A DNA stretch of 64,000 nucleotides from M30B19 sp041741535 (GTDB lineage Bacteria; Planctomycetota; Planctomycetia; Pirellulales; Pirellulaceae), in contig JBGSJV010000062.1 of the NCBI GenBank assembly GCA_041741535.1, forward strand, positions 62,001 through 126,000, written 5' to 3'. The notes beneath the pieces were generated by a model that searched no databases, had not been told where the DNA came from, and saw nothing but the letters and a program-made list of their open reading frames with translations. Position 1 is the first letter of the stretch. Each line of letters opens with the position of its first letter. A program made the position numbers and the translations under genes. Below are positions 1 to 8,787 of this stretch, in pieces.

Positions 1-2
1 TG

Positions 3-3000
3 ATGCCGAACTTGAAGGCCGAGCTCTGGATGTCGTTTGTCCCGATGGTCAATTTGGTGGTGTTGTCGCGCGACGTGATGTTAGGAGCCGTTAACGCGGA
101 TTTTGCTTGGCTGTCGGTCGTCAGCACTCTGCTGTATTCGGTCGCCGCGCTGAGTTTGGCGGCCCAAGTGTTTGGCTCGGACGCGGTGTTGTACGGCAGC
201 CAAGGGAGTTGGCGTGAACTGCTCCAACGAAATCGAACGCAACTCATCCCCAGTCCCGCGTTTGGTATGTTGGTACTGGCTCTGTTGTTTCCGACGCAGT
301 TTGTGATGTTGGGAGTCTTGGGTCGCCTGCAACCTCAAGCCACGGCTCTGTGGATGGTCGGAGCGATGACCTTGTTCACCATCATTTTGTTTTTGGTACT
401 GCCCGTGGCCGCGGTTATTGGTCGCGGCTTTGCCTTGATACCGACCTTTGCCTTGCGGCGACCGAGTTGGTCGGCGGCTTGCGGTGGTGTTTTGTTGGGT
501 GTTGGTTTGTGGCCACTAGTTGCACTCAGCTTGTGGCTCTTAAGCAATTGGCGCGCGTGGATGTTAGGCACCGAAGCAACGGCCTGGTCCAATCAAGTTG
601 TGCAACTTGCTTTGCAACAAACCAGCGGTTGGGCGGAGTTGCCCAAGCCAGTGCTCGTGCTGTGTTTGGCAATTGTCCCGGCCGTCTGTGAAGAATGGTT
701 CTTCCGTGGGCTACTGCTGCAAAGTTTGCGACAGAAGAATCGCGATTGGGTCGCGATCGTCCTCAGTGGCTTGGCGTTTGGCCTGTTTCATCTCGTCGTC
801 GAGAGTTCCGTAGCTCCGTTGCGTTTTTTCGTGACGGCGGCCTTGGGGATGGTGCTGGCATGGGTCTGTCTGCGCAGCGGAAGTTTGTGGCCCGGAATTT
901 TGTTGCATGCGATCAATAATGGCATCTTGACCAGCTTGGCACTGTCACGCGAAGCCCTGCAAGCGGCTCCTCCGACCACGACGGTCGTGGCCAGTGTTCT
1001 CGGCGGATGTTTGGTTTCGTTGGTCGTGGGAATTTGGCTCGTGTCGCGCAGTCGAACCGTGGCCACACATCCCCTAGTCGACACGGGGCTGGTTTTGCTT
1101 CTCGCGATTTTTCTCTCGCAGGGTACAACCGCGGCGCAAGCGCCCACAAACCGTGCAGAGGCGAGTTTGCACCCGTCCTCCTCGAATGATGAGACCACTG
1201 CAGTCCAAAAAGTTGACGTCGCCTTGCCCAAAACAATGACTGGATTCTCGCTGCGAAGCTTTGCGACCGATGCGTTGGCTCACGACATCCACTGCTTGGC
1301 CATTGGTCCCAATGACGAAGTCTTTGTTTCTGGACCCGGTTACTTGCGACAATTGTTGGATACCGATGCCGATGGGGTTGCTGACAAGTTCGAGCTGGCC
1401 AACTTTCAACCGCGACAAGGCGCGCAAGGTTTGTTGGTCGAACGCGATCATTTGTGGGTCGTGGCCGATCGAGCGATTTGGAAGGTGCCACGTGCCGCTG
1501 GTCAATCGGCCTCCAAGTGGCTGGAACTGCCAAAGACGGGCGGCGAGCATGACTTCCATTCCCTGCGACGCGGTAGTGATGGTTGGTTGTATTTCTTGGC
1601 GGGCAACGAAGCGCAAATCAAACGCGATTTTGTCACGTCCGAACTGCCAATCCCCGAGCCGCGCGCGGGAGTTGTTGGCCGCATCAGCCCCGACGGACAA
1701 GTTCGTCAAGTGTTGGTCCACGGCATGCGAAATGCCTACGATTTTGCTTTGGACTTGGACGGTTCGTTTTTGGTTTACGACAGCGACGACGAGCGTGATG
1801 CAGGATTGCCGTGGTACCGTCCAACGACTCTCTTTTCCGCAGCCGAAGGAACCGATATCGGTTGGGTAAGTCGGTGCTTCAAGAAGCCGGAAGGAACGTT
1901 GGGCAGCGCGTCGATTCGGGCGGAAACCGGACGCGGCTCGCCGACCGGGGTTGCTGTCCAACGAGGTGCGGCTTGGGGTGCCGCGTACTTCGGTGGCGTT
2001 GTATTTGCCGATTGGACGTTTGGCCGAGTTTATCTCCAGCCACGCACACCAGAAAACAAGACCCTAGGAAACAAGACCGTCCCGCCGACGGTCCTGGTCG
2101 AGAGCCATGCGGGTGCGGCTTTTGCACCGACCAGCCTTTCGTTCGACAGCCAAGGACGCTTGTGGATCGCCACCGGGGGCCGCAATACCGCGGGGGCCGT
2201 CTACGTTGTCGAACGGGACGCCGCAGCCATTGGCGAGCAAGAAGTTCACGCCGTCGAGGAAGTGGCTGCTTGGTTCGCCAGCCTCGAGTTGGTCCCAAGT
2301 GTGGCGACCGCCGGAACCGCACCCACCTACCAGTACTCTGCGCTGGCCACTTGGGAGAACGTTGCCCAACGGCAAACCAAACTGACCGAGTTGCTACAGA
2401 CTTTGACGCCGTTTTGTTCGTCGCTGGTGCTAGAAGATTGGCGCGCGGCTGGCCAACGAGCGGTCGTTCGAACGTATGTGCTGCGCGAAGCGAAGGCGTG
2501 GGAGTCTGTCGCGCGGCGTGCCGAACTTCGTCGCCAGGTCATCGCGCTGCATCCACACTTGTGGCCCGAAGTGGTCACGTGGTTGGCCATGTCCGGAATT
2601 AAATTGTCCCCGGAAGAATTTAGTCTTGCCTCTTTGGGTCCCTCCGGGGATTCGCGGCAATTTGTGGCATTGGCCATACAAGGGGACGAACCACTGTTGC
2701 AGACCATTCGGATGTCGACGAACGACCTCTCGTCCGAACACCTTGCGCGAGCAACGCTGGCGCTTGCGGTCTTGGCCCATCGCGATTCGCCGCTTAACGA
2801 GTCTGCCGAGTTGCCGCCTATCGCGGGGCAATTGTTTGCGGCGGAGTTGCAGCGGGCGGCGAAGGAACGAGCAACCCATCTGAGCTGGGCGGATTGGTTT
2901 TTGATCTGGCGTTGGACGCTGCGATCACCCGCACTCGGGGACGGACAAACCGGTCCGTGGGACTTCATGAAGTACGAACAAGAATTTACGCCCGATCCGT

Positions 3001-4232
3001 TGACGCAACAAGCAATCGCACAAGGTTTGGACGCGGTTTGGCAAGACTTGCTCACGCGGGACTCGGCCACTGAATCCGCGGCCAATTCCCAGCCCACTCG
3101 TGAGACGACCGAGCGAGGAACATTAACGTCAGCGAGCGAACCCTGGCAGCGACTGTTGGAAATTCAACTCTTGTTGCGAAGTGATTTGCCGTCGTTGCCG
3201 CAGCGTTGGCAAGTCTGGTTCGAGTTGCAAGAACGAGCGAATGCGCGGGAAACCAATGATTCAAACGATTGGCATCCGGTTCGACGAACGTATGCGATGG
3301 TTCTGTTGGCAGCGATGCCGAAACCTTGGCCCGAAGCGGTTACCGAAAAGGTGTCCGACTACTTACTGAACGTTGATCAGCAGTTGATACGTTGGAATAT
3401 CAGCACAGATCGGAACTGGCAGCAACGCTTTGAGGAACTGGGGACCTTGCTTTGTCTGGAGCATCCAAGCCTCATCGAATTGCTGACGAATGCTTCGCAG
3501 TGGCAACGTGCGACTCAGATCCCGCTGGTGTCCTTTTTACCGGTCGAGCAACAAATAACGGTGGTTCGGAAATTGTTATTGGCCGCACCACAATGGGAGA
3601 CGCGTCGGATCGAATCTAGTTCGCTCGATACGCTGGTTGAAACGGTCGAACTGTGGAAGCTACACGGGAATCGTCTCGCCAACTCTGCGGACATTTCGCG
3701 ACAAGTCCTGGAGTTGATTGCGAACGTGCGAGCCGAACAAAATCAATTTTTCACCCAACAGCAGCCGGCGCTATCCGACACGGAGTTGGCCCAGGCGTTG
3801 GAATTCCTGGAAAAGAATGTGGTTTGGGAACAAGGCGATTCGGCACGTGGAAAAATGGTGTACGAACGGCGCAATTGTCTGTTGTGTCATGGACAAAACG
3901 GACGCTTGGGGCCAGCGCTGGCGGGCGTCAGCCGACGTTTCCAGCGGCGTGACGTGTTGACGGTCATTTTGCATCCTGATTCGCGGATCACGGATCGTTA
4001 CCAACCGCTGTGGATCGAAAAAACCGACGGGACGCTACTCATTGGTCGCCCTATCTACGAAAGCACCGATGGTGTGTTGCTGGAAGATCAGCAAGGAAAG
4101 TCGTGGCAGTTGAGGCGGGACGAAATCGAGAGCTCGCGCCCGTCACCTCGTTCTTTGATGCCAAGTGGTCTGATGGCGGATGCGTCCTCGCAAGACTGGG
4201 CCGACTTGTGGGCGTACCTGATAACTCAGTGA
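3..4232 (+). CDS. CPBP protease/permease fused to heme-binding dehydrogenase (5'-truncated)
   Basis: About 1409 residues are visible, and the gene probably begins upstream of the window. Residues 1-350 are strongly hydrophobic with several membrane spans and carry the CPBP (Abi/CAAX-protease) signature: the EExxxR motif at E230-E231...R235, a following FHL segment, and a late HAINNGI motif. The first 60 residues resemble the tail of an ABC-2 type permease, a known planctomycete partner of CPBP. Residues 361-380 form another hydrophobic stretch ending AQA, much like a signal peptide. From about residue 405 it becomes a PVC-type membrane-bound dehydrogenase (beta-propeller-like, with DTDADGVAD), then a helical region, then a c-type heme site C1292-LLC-H1296 and the usual C-terminal cytochrome module. 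The frame is open throughout, so the join is either a real fusion or two genes that lost their boundary. The inferred role is membrane-anchored exported redox enzyme; the substrate is unknown. Confidence 0.8.
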   Translation: MPNLKAELWMSFVPMVNLVVLSRDVMLGAVNADFAWLSVVSTLLYSVAALSLAAQVFGSDAVLYGSQGSWRELLQRNRTQLIPSPAFGMLVLALLFPTQFVMLGVLGRLQPQATALWMVGAMTLFTIILFLVLPVAAVIGRGFALIPTFALRRPSWSAACGGVLLGVGLWPLVALSLWLLSNWRAWMLGTEATAWSNQVVQLALQQTSGWAELPKPVLVLCLAIVPAVCEEWFFRGLLLQSLRQKNRDWVAIVLSGLAFGLFHLVVESSVAPLRFFVTAALGMVLAWVCLRSGSLWPGILLHAINNGILTSLALSREALQAAPPTTTVVASVLGGCLVSLVVGIWLVSRSRTVATHPLVDTGLVLLLAIFLSQGTTAAQAPTNRAEASLHPSSSNDETTAVQKVDVALPKTMTGFSLRSFATDALAHDIHCLAIGPNDEVFVSGPGYLRQLLDTDADGVADKFELANFQPRQGAQGLLVERDHLWVVADRAIWKVPRAAGQSASKWLELPKTGGEHDFHSLRRGSDGWLYFLAGNEAQIKRDFVTSELPIPEPRAGVVGRISPDGQVRQVLVHGMRNAYDFALDLDGSFLVYDSDDERDAGLPWYRPTTLFSAAEGTDIGWVSRCFKKPEGTLGSASIRAETGRGSPTGVAVQRGAAWGAAYFGGVVFADWTFGRVYLQPRTPENKTLGNKTVPPTVLVESHAGAAFAPTSLSFDSQGRLWIATGGRNTAGAVYVVERDAAAIGEQEVHAVEEVAAWFASLELVPSVATAGTAPTYQYSALATWENVAQRQTKLTELLQTLTPFCSSLVLEDWRAAGQRAVVRTYVLREAKAWESVARRAELRRQVIALHPHLWPEVVTWLAMSGIKLSPEEFSLASLGPSGDSRQFVALAIQGDEPLLQTIRMSTNDLSSEHLARATLALAVLAHRDSPLNESAELPPIAGQLFAAELQRAAKERATHLSWADWFLIWRWTLRSPALGDGQTGPWDFMKYEQEFTPDPLTQQAIAQGLDAVWQDLLTRDSATESAANSQPTRETTERGTLTSASEPWQRLLEIQLLLRSDLPSLPQRWQVWFELQERANARETNDSNDWHPVRRTYAMVLLAAMPKPWPEAVTEKVSDYLLNVDQQLIRWNISTDRNWQQRFEELGTLLCLEHPSLIELLTNASQWQRATQIPLVSFLPVEQQITVVRKLLLAAPQWETRRIESSSLDTLVETVELWKLHGNRLANSADISRQVLELIANVRAEQNQFFTQQQPALSDTELAQALEFLEKNVVWEQGDSARGKMVYERRNCLLCHGQNGRLGPALAGVSRRFQRRDVLTVILHPDSRITDRYQPLWIEKTDGTLLIGRPIYESTDGVLLEDQQGKSWQLRRDEIESSRPSPRSLMPSGLMADASSQDWADLWAYLITQ

Positions 4233-4385
4233 GCAGCGTGGAAGTTGGGTATGGTTCGATCATAGTGCGACAGATTCGATCGTTCTGGAAGCATGAGCGA
4301 GGCTCGAAAGCTGTCGTTCGGTCGAAACAGCCAACGTATTGCCAATCCACAAGAACCTAGTGGCCACTCCTTGCATTTATCCGTC

Positions 4386-4850
4386 GAGCGATTGTTTGTC
4401 TGGCAGGCGGACTTCCCGCGGATGGCAAAGCCGAACTGCGGATGGAATACGTTCGCGGGTTGCGGTTTCGTAATGAACACGGTCAGCGTATCAAGTCGGA
4501 AGTTCGGCAATTGCGGTCGAACAATAGCTGTCGGTCAAGGAAGTGTCCGTCGGCTGTTCATCCGCAGTTCGGCTTTGCCATCCGTGGGAAGGACCAAACG
4601 GTCGCATTTTGTGGCACTGCCGCACAGGCCATTTGCTGGCTCGGCCGATTCGACGAGTTGGGTTCCCGGATTAACCAAAATACCGTTCAATGTGTAGCAG
4701 ACACACTCCATGTGCCACCCGCAGATCCTCGAACAACGATTGCTTTTTGACGGTCGCGGACACAGGGAACGTGCCTGCTACCTTTCTTTGTTGAACAGTA
4801 TTGGGATTAACCAAGGTCTGGCTCTCCCAAATTGGAAGTAATTTCGGGAC
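4386..4850 (+). repeat. Dispersed intergenic repeat family 1, copy A
   Basis: About 340 bp of repeat plus a 125 bp insertion. Related copies lie at 48221-48560 (opposite strand) and 45892-46128. It holds two inverted arms of 33 nt, 4412-4444 and 4559-4591, differing at one position, with core atggcaaagccgaactgcgg. The arms could form a long hairpin. The copies stay similar outside the arms, down to a shared end near gggaagttatttcggga. There is no coding sign. The rest of the 4233-5025 gap, in particular 4851-5025, holds nothing I recognise. Confidence 0.75.
4679..4803. mobile_element. MITE-like insertion inside repeat family 1 copy A
   Basis: A segment of about 125 bp is flanked by an 11-bp direct duplication, ggattaaccaa (4668-4678 and 4804-4814). 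Its ends are imperfect inverted repeats: aataccgttcaa at the left, and the reverse complement of the right end reads aatactgttcaa. Further in, both arms carry gtagcag(a/g)cac. The two other copies of the host repeat have an uninterrupted site here (ggattaaccaa near 46081; ggattatccaa on the minus strand near 48255). It encodes nothing and would need a transposase supplied elsewhere. Confidence 0.65.
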
Positions 4851-5025
4851 GATTCCTGTAACCGTTCACGAAATGTAGGGTGCCGTGGAGCAAGTCGCTG
4901 AAAAAACGGACTTCATCGGATTTGGAACCCGTGAGCACTCGAGCGCCTCAAAACGATAAACATCTGACTTGCGCAACGCACCAGCACCTAGCCTCGACCA
5001 ACAACCGTGAACGGATACCGATTCC

Positions 5026-6747
5026 TTACCGAGCCATTTCCTGTAGTTCGACTGGCAAGTTGCGGTCGAACAACACAAAACTCCATTCGCGATTTGTCAT
5101 CAAGTCGCGTTCGTGCAACTGGGCATCCAGTTTCCTGAGTTGCTTTTCGACATCGGCGATCTCGGGCGCCAACGAGTGACGTGCGATGGCCAACAATTGC
5201 TCGACCTTCTGTTGCCAAGCATGTCGCTGTTTCCGAGGTGGGATCTGTTGCAAGAGAGCCTGCTTGTCCGCAACCCATTGGGGAAATCGTTCAGCGAAAA
5301 CCGGGATTCGCTCGGGAGCAAAGTGCAAGTCCCGCGAATAACGCTGCAAGTTTCGCCGCTGGTCGGTACTGACGTTGGCAGGAGAGTGCGCAAGATGCAT
5401 CGTGGCGGTCGCGATGGCGTAGGTGGGCAACTTCAGGTCCCACACAACTTTTGCCAAACGATCGGTCATTTGATCGTACATGGCCCCGCCAATTCCGTGC
5501 AGAAAGGCCTGCGACAATACCCCGCGTGCGTAAAGCGTTGTCATCAAGGCTCGAGGCCGTAAGCGAACTTGCAAATCCGTGAATCCGACGATTTGTTCTT
5601 CGGCAAATTGATGATCCAAATCCAACCGCCACGTGTCGAGCAAGACTTCCGAGTCCCGCCCGACGCTCAGTTGCCAGCCGTCGCTGGTGCGTTGGACAAA
5701 CAATCGCTGGCGGACCGGTTGTCGAGCGGTCCAGACCCAAAACGGCAATTCATGCCATGATTCATAAATGGCCAAGTCGGGCATCGGCCGCTGGTTGCCA
5801 CGGATACCGTACCAGACGCGGTACTCGGCCAAGCAGCGATTGTAGCTGTCGACGAAACTCTCGAAACGCTCCAGGATCCTAACCACAAACTGCGCGAACG
5901 AGCGAGTCTGGCAGACCCAGCTCAGGGGGACTTCGAGGGTTCGGCAGCCTACTTGTTGTTCCAGTCGATGGCGGGCTGCCGCATAGCCATACCCCAAACC
6001 GCGCAGTTCTTGGCTTAACTCCACGACATCGGGCCACATCTCCTCCAGAAGCTCCGCCGATACCCAAGGCAGCGCCACCGCGCGAACTCGCTCGGGTACG
6101 GACGATAAAACATCGGGGTGCTCGACTTGTCGTTCTTCAAATGGCAGGCCGACACCGCCATAATCCAGCGGCACGCGTTGGCTGTGATAACTTCCGTTGT
6201 TAAATGAAGGTACGGCGAGGAAGTTGGTTTTGACCAGATCTTGATCAATCAGCAGATTGACCGGCTGGGCTGCGGAGGACTGGGCCAAGTTATGCAGGAC
6301 AAAGTTCTTGTACCACACGCCTGCATGGAACAACTCCGGTTGATGCCCTGAAAGAAAGATCGGTGGGCACGACGATCGATTCGTGGGGCTTTGGCTTGGC
6401 AAATTTGTGGAGGGGTTCCAAGAAGAATATTGCCCAGTCCAACGCTCCGCCAATTGCAGGAGTTCGGCGGCGGCGTGTGTCGAGGAATCCACCAGCGGAC
6501 ACGGACTCTGTGTCCATGGAGTCGAAGCCAGATCGGGCCAGCCACTGCCATCGCTGGTCCGACAAAGCGCTTGGCGATGTTCGGCAGGGGCACGAAGAGA
6601 AAGCGGCGTTCCAACGGGCGATGCAGGAGTCACAACCAAGTTCCGCAAAAAAATTCTTACCGAGGAGTTGTGACCCGACGGACTAGGCTCTGTCCCCAAA
6701 GGGGGCTGACCCTTGGGAGGGCATGTAAAATTTCGTAAAAAAGGCAT
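5026..6747 (-). CDS. BshC-like protein, function unproven
   Basis: A protein of up to 573 residues. The core starts with an LSGHQPELFHAGVWYKNF segment (GHQ at residues 134-136) and later has an HGIGGAMYDQ segment. Both are placed like the GGQQ/GPLY and AGPGEINYW motifs of BshC, the bacillithiol cysteine-adding enzyme, and the length suits that family (about 540). A helical, charged C-terminal region (KQALLQQIPPRKQR onward) resembles the BshC coiled coil. I infer a distant BshC-like protein, but similarity is too low to claim the reaction and no other bacillithiol gene is here. The first 20-25 residues from the 6747 ATG lie inside a dispersed repeat (6683-6768), so the true start may be a TTG or GTG at 6648, 6639 or 6633. 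Confidence 0.65.
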   Translation of the reverse strand: MPFLRNFTCPPKGQPPLGTEPSPSGHNSSVRIFLRNLVVTPASPVGTPLSLRAPAEHRQALCRTSDGSGWPDLASTPWTQSPCPLVDSSTHAAAELLQLAERWTGQYSSWNPSTNLPSQSPTNRSSCPPIFLSGHQPELFHAGVWYKNFVLHNLAQSSAAQPVNLLIDQDLVKTNFLAVPSFNNGSYHSQRVPLDYGGVGLPFEERQVEHPDVLSSVPERVRAVALPWVSAELLEEMWPDVVELSQELRGLGYGYAAARHRLEQQVGCRTLEVPLSWVCQTRSFAQFVVRILERFESFVDSYNRCLAEYRVWYGIRGNQRPMPDLAIYESWHELPFWVWTARQPVRQRLFVQRTSDGWQLSVGRDSEVLLDTWRLDLDHQFAEEQIVGFTDLQVRLRPRALMTTLYARGVLSQAFLHGIGGAMYDQMTDRLAKVVWDLKLPTYAIATATMHLAHSPANVSTDQRRNLQRYSRDLHFAPERIPVFAERFPQWVADKQALLQQIPPRKQRHAWQQKVEQLLAIARHSLAPEIADVEKQLRKLDAQLHERDLMTNREWSFVLFDRNLPVELQEMAR

Positions 6748-6768
6748 GACCGGAGAGGGTCAGACTCC
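6683..6768 (+). repeat. Dispersed repeat family 2, copy 1
   Basis: This 86-bp sequence runs from ctaggctctgtcc to gagggtcagactcc. It matches the reverse complement of 29094-29179 over its whole length, with shared blocks such as agggggct and gagggtcagactc. It lies between two minus-strand genes and overlaps the upstream part of the BshC-like reading frame. Confidence 0.7.
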
Positions 6769-6782
6769 TTTTGCGATAGAGC

Positions 6783-7667
6783 CTAAAATACAATCGGCGG
6801 GACCGGTCCCGATTCACACGGACATGGCAACGCTGCCAGACTGTTCGTGATCACTTGTTGATAGTAGTTCAACCTGCGTTGCATGTCATCCAAGGCTTCC
6901 CCAAACGAGCGGGTTTCCTGAGTGTAGACGCGTGGGACTGCAATTTCGCTGATCTTCATGTCATGGCATTTTGCTTGAACCCACAGTTCCAAAGGCATGC
7001 CGTAACCAAATTCCGTAATGTGCAGCTTTTTTAAGCTCGAGACGCGGTACGCTTTGAACCCACAAAACGAGTCGGTCAGTTGGAACCCCAACTGGCGATT
7101 CAATACTTCGGTCACGCGCTGGTTGACTTGGCGACGTTGGGCCGGCGCATCGGAGTCCCCGGCGAACTTTTTCAGATAACGGCTACCCGACACAATGTCC
7201 ACGTCCGAATTTTCGGCGGTCTCGACAAATTGGCAGATCAATTGTGGCTGATGTTGGCCATCGCAGTCGATGGTCACGAGCCATTGAAATTTATGGGCGA
7301 TGGCGTATTCGAATGCCGAAGCCAATGCTCCGCCGTAGCCTCGATTGACGGGGTGGGTCAGGACACGAATGCCGGGACTCAATGTTGGGCCGGAGGGTCG
7401 TACGTCGGGCCGTGCCGCAAGCTTTTCGCGAGTTCCATCGGACGACCCATCGTCAACGACTAAAATATAGGAACTGTACTGTTTGACCGCGTCCAAGACG
7501 TGGTCGACGTGGCTGACCTCGTTGTAAACCGGGATCGCGGTCAAAAACAGCGGTCCGGATGACTCATCCGTCCCGTTGGGCGACCCGCTAGGCTGCAAGT
7601 CCGCAAAATTCGCCTGCGTCGACGACGATGCCGGGTCCGTCGATTCATGAGGACGATTGAAGGACAT
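6783..7667 (-). CDS. Glycosyltransferase family 2
   Basis: A 294-residue GT-A fold glycosyltransferase of the dolichyl-phosphate mannose synthase/undecaprenyl-phosphate transferase type. Visible motifs are FLTAIPVYNE at the start of the nucleotide-binding fold, VVDDGSSDGT, NRGYGGALASAFEYA, the metal-binding region TIDCDGQHQP, and SGSRYL. There are no C-terminal membrane spans, so it is probably cytosolic or membrane-associated. The donor is likely a nucleotide sugar; the acceptor cannot be read from sequence. The start at the ATG at 7667 has a GAGG seven bases upstream. A longer reading to 7742 would run through the region between it and the divergent reductase gene. Confidence 0.85.
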   Translation of the reverse strand: MSFNRPHESTDPASSSTQANFADLQPSGSPNGTDESSGPLFLTAIPVYNEVSHVDHVLDAVKQYSSYILVVDDGSSDGTREKLAARPDVRPSGPTLSPGIRVLTHPVNRGYGGALASAFEYAIAHKFQWLVTIDCDGQHQPQLICQFVETAENSDVDIVSGSRYLKKFAGDSDAPAQRRQVNQRVTEVLNRQLGFQLTDSFCGFKAYRVSSLKKLHITEFGYGMPLELWVQAKCHDMKISEIAVPRVYTQETRSFGEALDDMQRRLNYYQQVITNSLAALPCPCESGPVPPIVF

Positions 7668-7779
7668 GAAAACCTCGCGGTTGACGAATCGTTGGCCCCT
7701 TCTGGGAAGTATACGCGGTTCGAGTACGATGGTCAGCGCCACCTACATTCCCAACCCTCCTGCACCGAAAGACTCGAAC

Positions 7780-8772
7780 ATGTTTCACAGGACATTTGGC
7801 AAAGATGGACGTTCCGTTTCCGAAGTGGGTATCGGATGTTGGCAAATCGGCGGCACGGAATGGGGCGATGTGACCGACGACGAAGCCTTGCGGACATTGC
7901 ACGCCGCTGCCGACGCGGGCATTACCTTTATCGACACGGCGGACATCTACGGTGGTGGACGAAGCGAGCGACTCATTGGCACCTTCCTTCGTGAACGAAG
8001 CGATCGCGACCGTTTTTTTATTGCGACCAAATTGGGCCGGCGCAGTGATCCGGGTTGGCCTGAAAACTTCAGCCCAACCACCGTTCGCCAACACACCGAA
8101 GACTCGTTGCAACGACTCGGGGTGGAAGCTCTCGATCTGACGCAGACCCACTGTTTGCCGCTCGGTGAATTGCGAGGGCACGCCGTGTTTGAGACCTTGG
8201 CAAATTTGCAACAAGCCGGAAAAATACGTGGATTTGGGGCCTCCGTTGAAACCGTCGACGAGGCCCGGCAATGCTTGGAAGTACCCGGGCTCCGGTCCTT
8301 GCAAATTATCTTCAACATTTTTCGCCAACAACCCATTCAAGAGTTGTTCCCATTGGCCGTCGAACGTGGCGTGGCCTTGATCATACGTTTGCCGTTGGCC
8401 AGTGGCATGTTGGCCGGGAAGTTCGCGAAAGAATCAACGTTTGCAGCGACGGACCATCGGCATTTCAATCGCGATGGCGAAAGTTTCAACGTCGGTGAGA
8501 CCTTTGCGGGAGTGCCCTGGGAGTTGGGACTGGAAGTGGTCGAACAATTCCGACCACTGGTTCCGACTGGGGCGACCATGGCCCAGTGGGCGTTGAGGTG
8601 GTGCTTGGACCATCCGGCGGTTACCGTGGTGATCCCGGGTGCCAAACATCCCGAACAAGCCCGACAGAACGCAGCCAGTAGTGACCTTGCGGCGATTCCG
8701 GTCGAAACGCATCAGCACATTCAAGCGATCTTCGAGCAGCGAATTCGCCCGATGATCAAAGGCAAAATCTAG
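7780..8772 (+). CDS. Aldo/keto reductase
   Basis: A 330-residue NAD(P)H-dependent oxidoreductase of the aldo/keto reductase family, a TIM barrel. The catalytic tetrad is visible: Asp and Tyr in FIDTADIYGGGRSERLIG, Lys in FIATKLG, His in DLTQTHCLP. The C-terminal cofactor-binding segment VIPGAKHPEQARQNAAS is present. The start at 7780 begins MFHRTFGKDGRSVSEVGIG, the usual first strand of the family, with a GAAAG upstream; an in-frame ATG at 7729 is possible. It is divergent from the glycosyltransferase and 15 bp ahead of the hydantoinase gene, so the latter two may be co-transcribed. Substrate unknown. Confidence 0.9.
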   Translation: MFHRTFGKDGRSVSEVGIGCWQIGGTEWGDVTDDEALRTLHAAADAGITFIDTADIYGGGRSERLIGTFLRERSDRDRFFIATKLGRRSDPGWPENFSPTTVRQHTEDSLQRLGVEALDLTQTHCLPLGELRGHAVFETLANLQQAGKIRGFGASVETVDEARQCLEVPGLRSLQIIFNIFRQQPIQELFPLAVERGVALIIRLPLASGMLAGKFAKESTFAATDHRHFNRDGESFNVGETFAGVPWELGLEVVEQFRPLVPTGATMAQWALRWCLDHPAVTVVIPGAKHPEQARQNAASSDLAAIPVETHQHIQAIFEQRIRPMIKGKI

Positions 8773-8787
8773 AATGGGGTTCGGAGG

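Noticed and set aside
4866..5078. Short open frames in the gap after the heme-dehydrogenase gene
   Set aside because: No family motif, no ribosome-binding site, and they cross the repeat island or the neighbouring gene.
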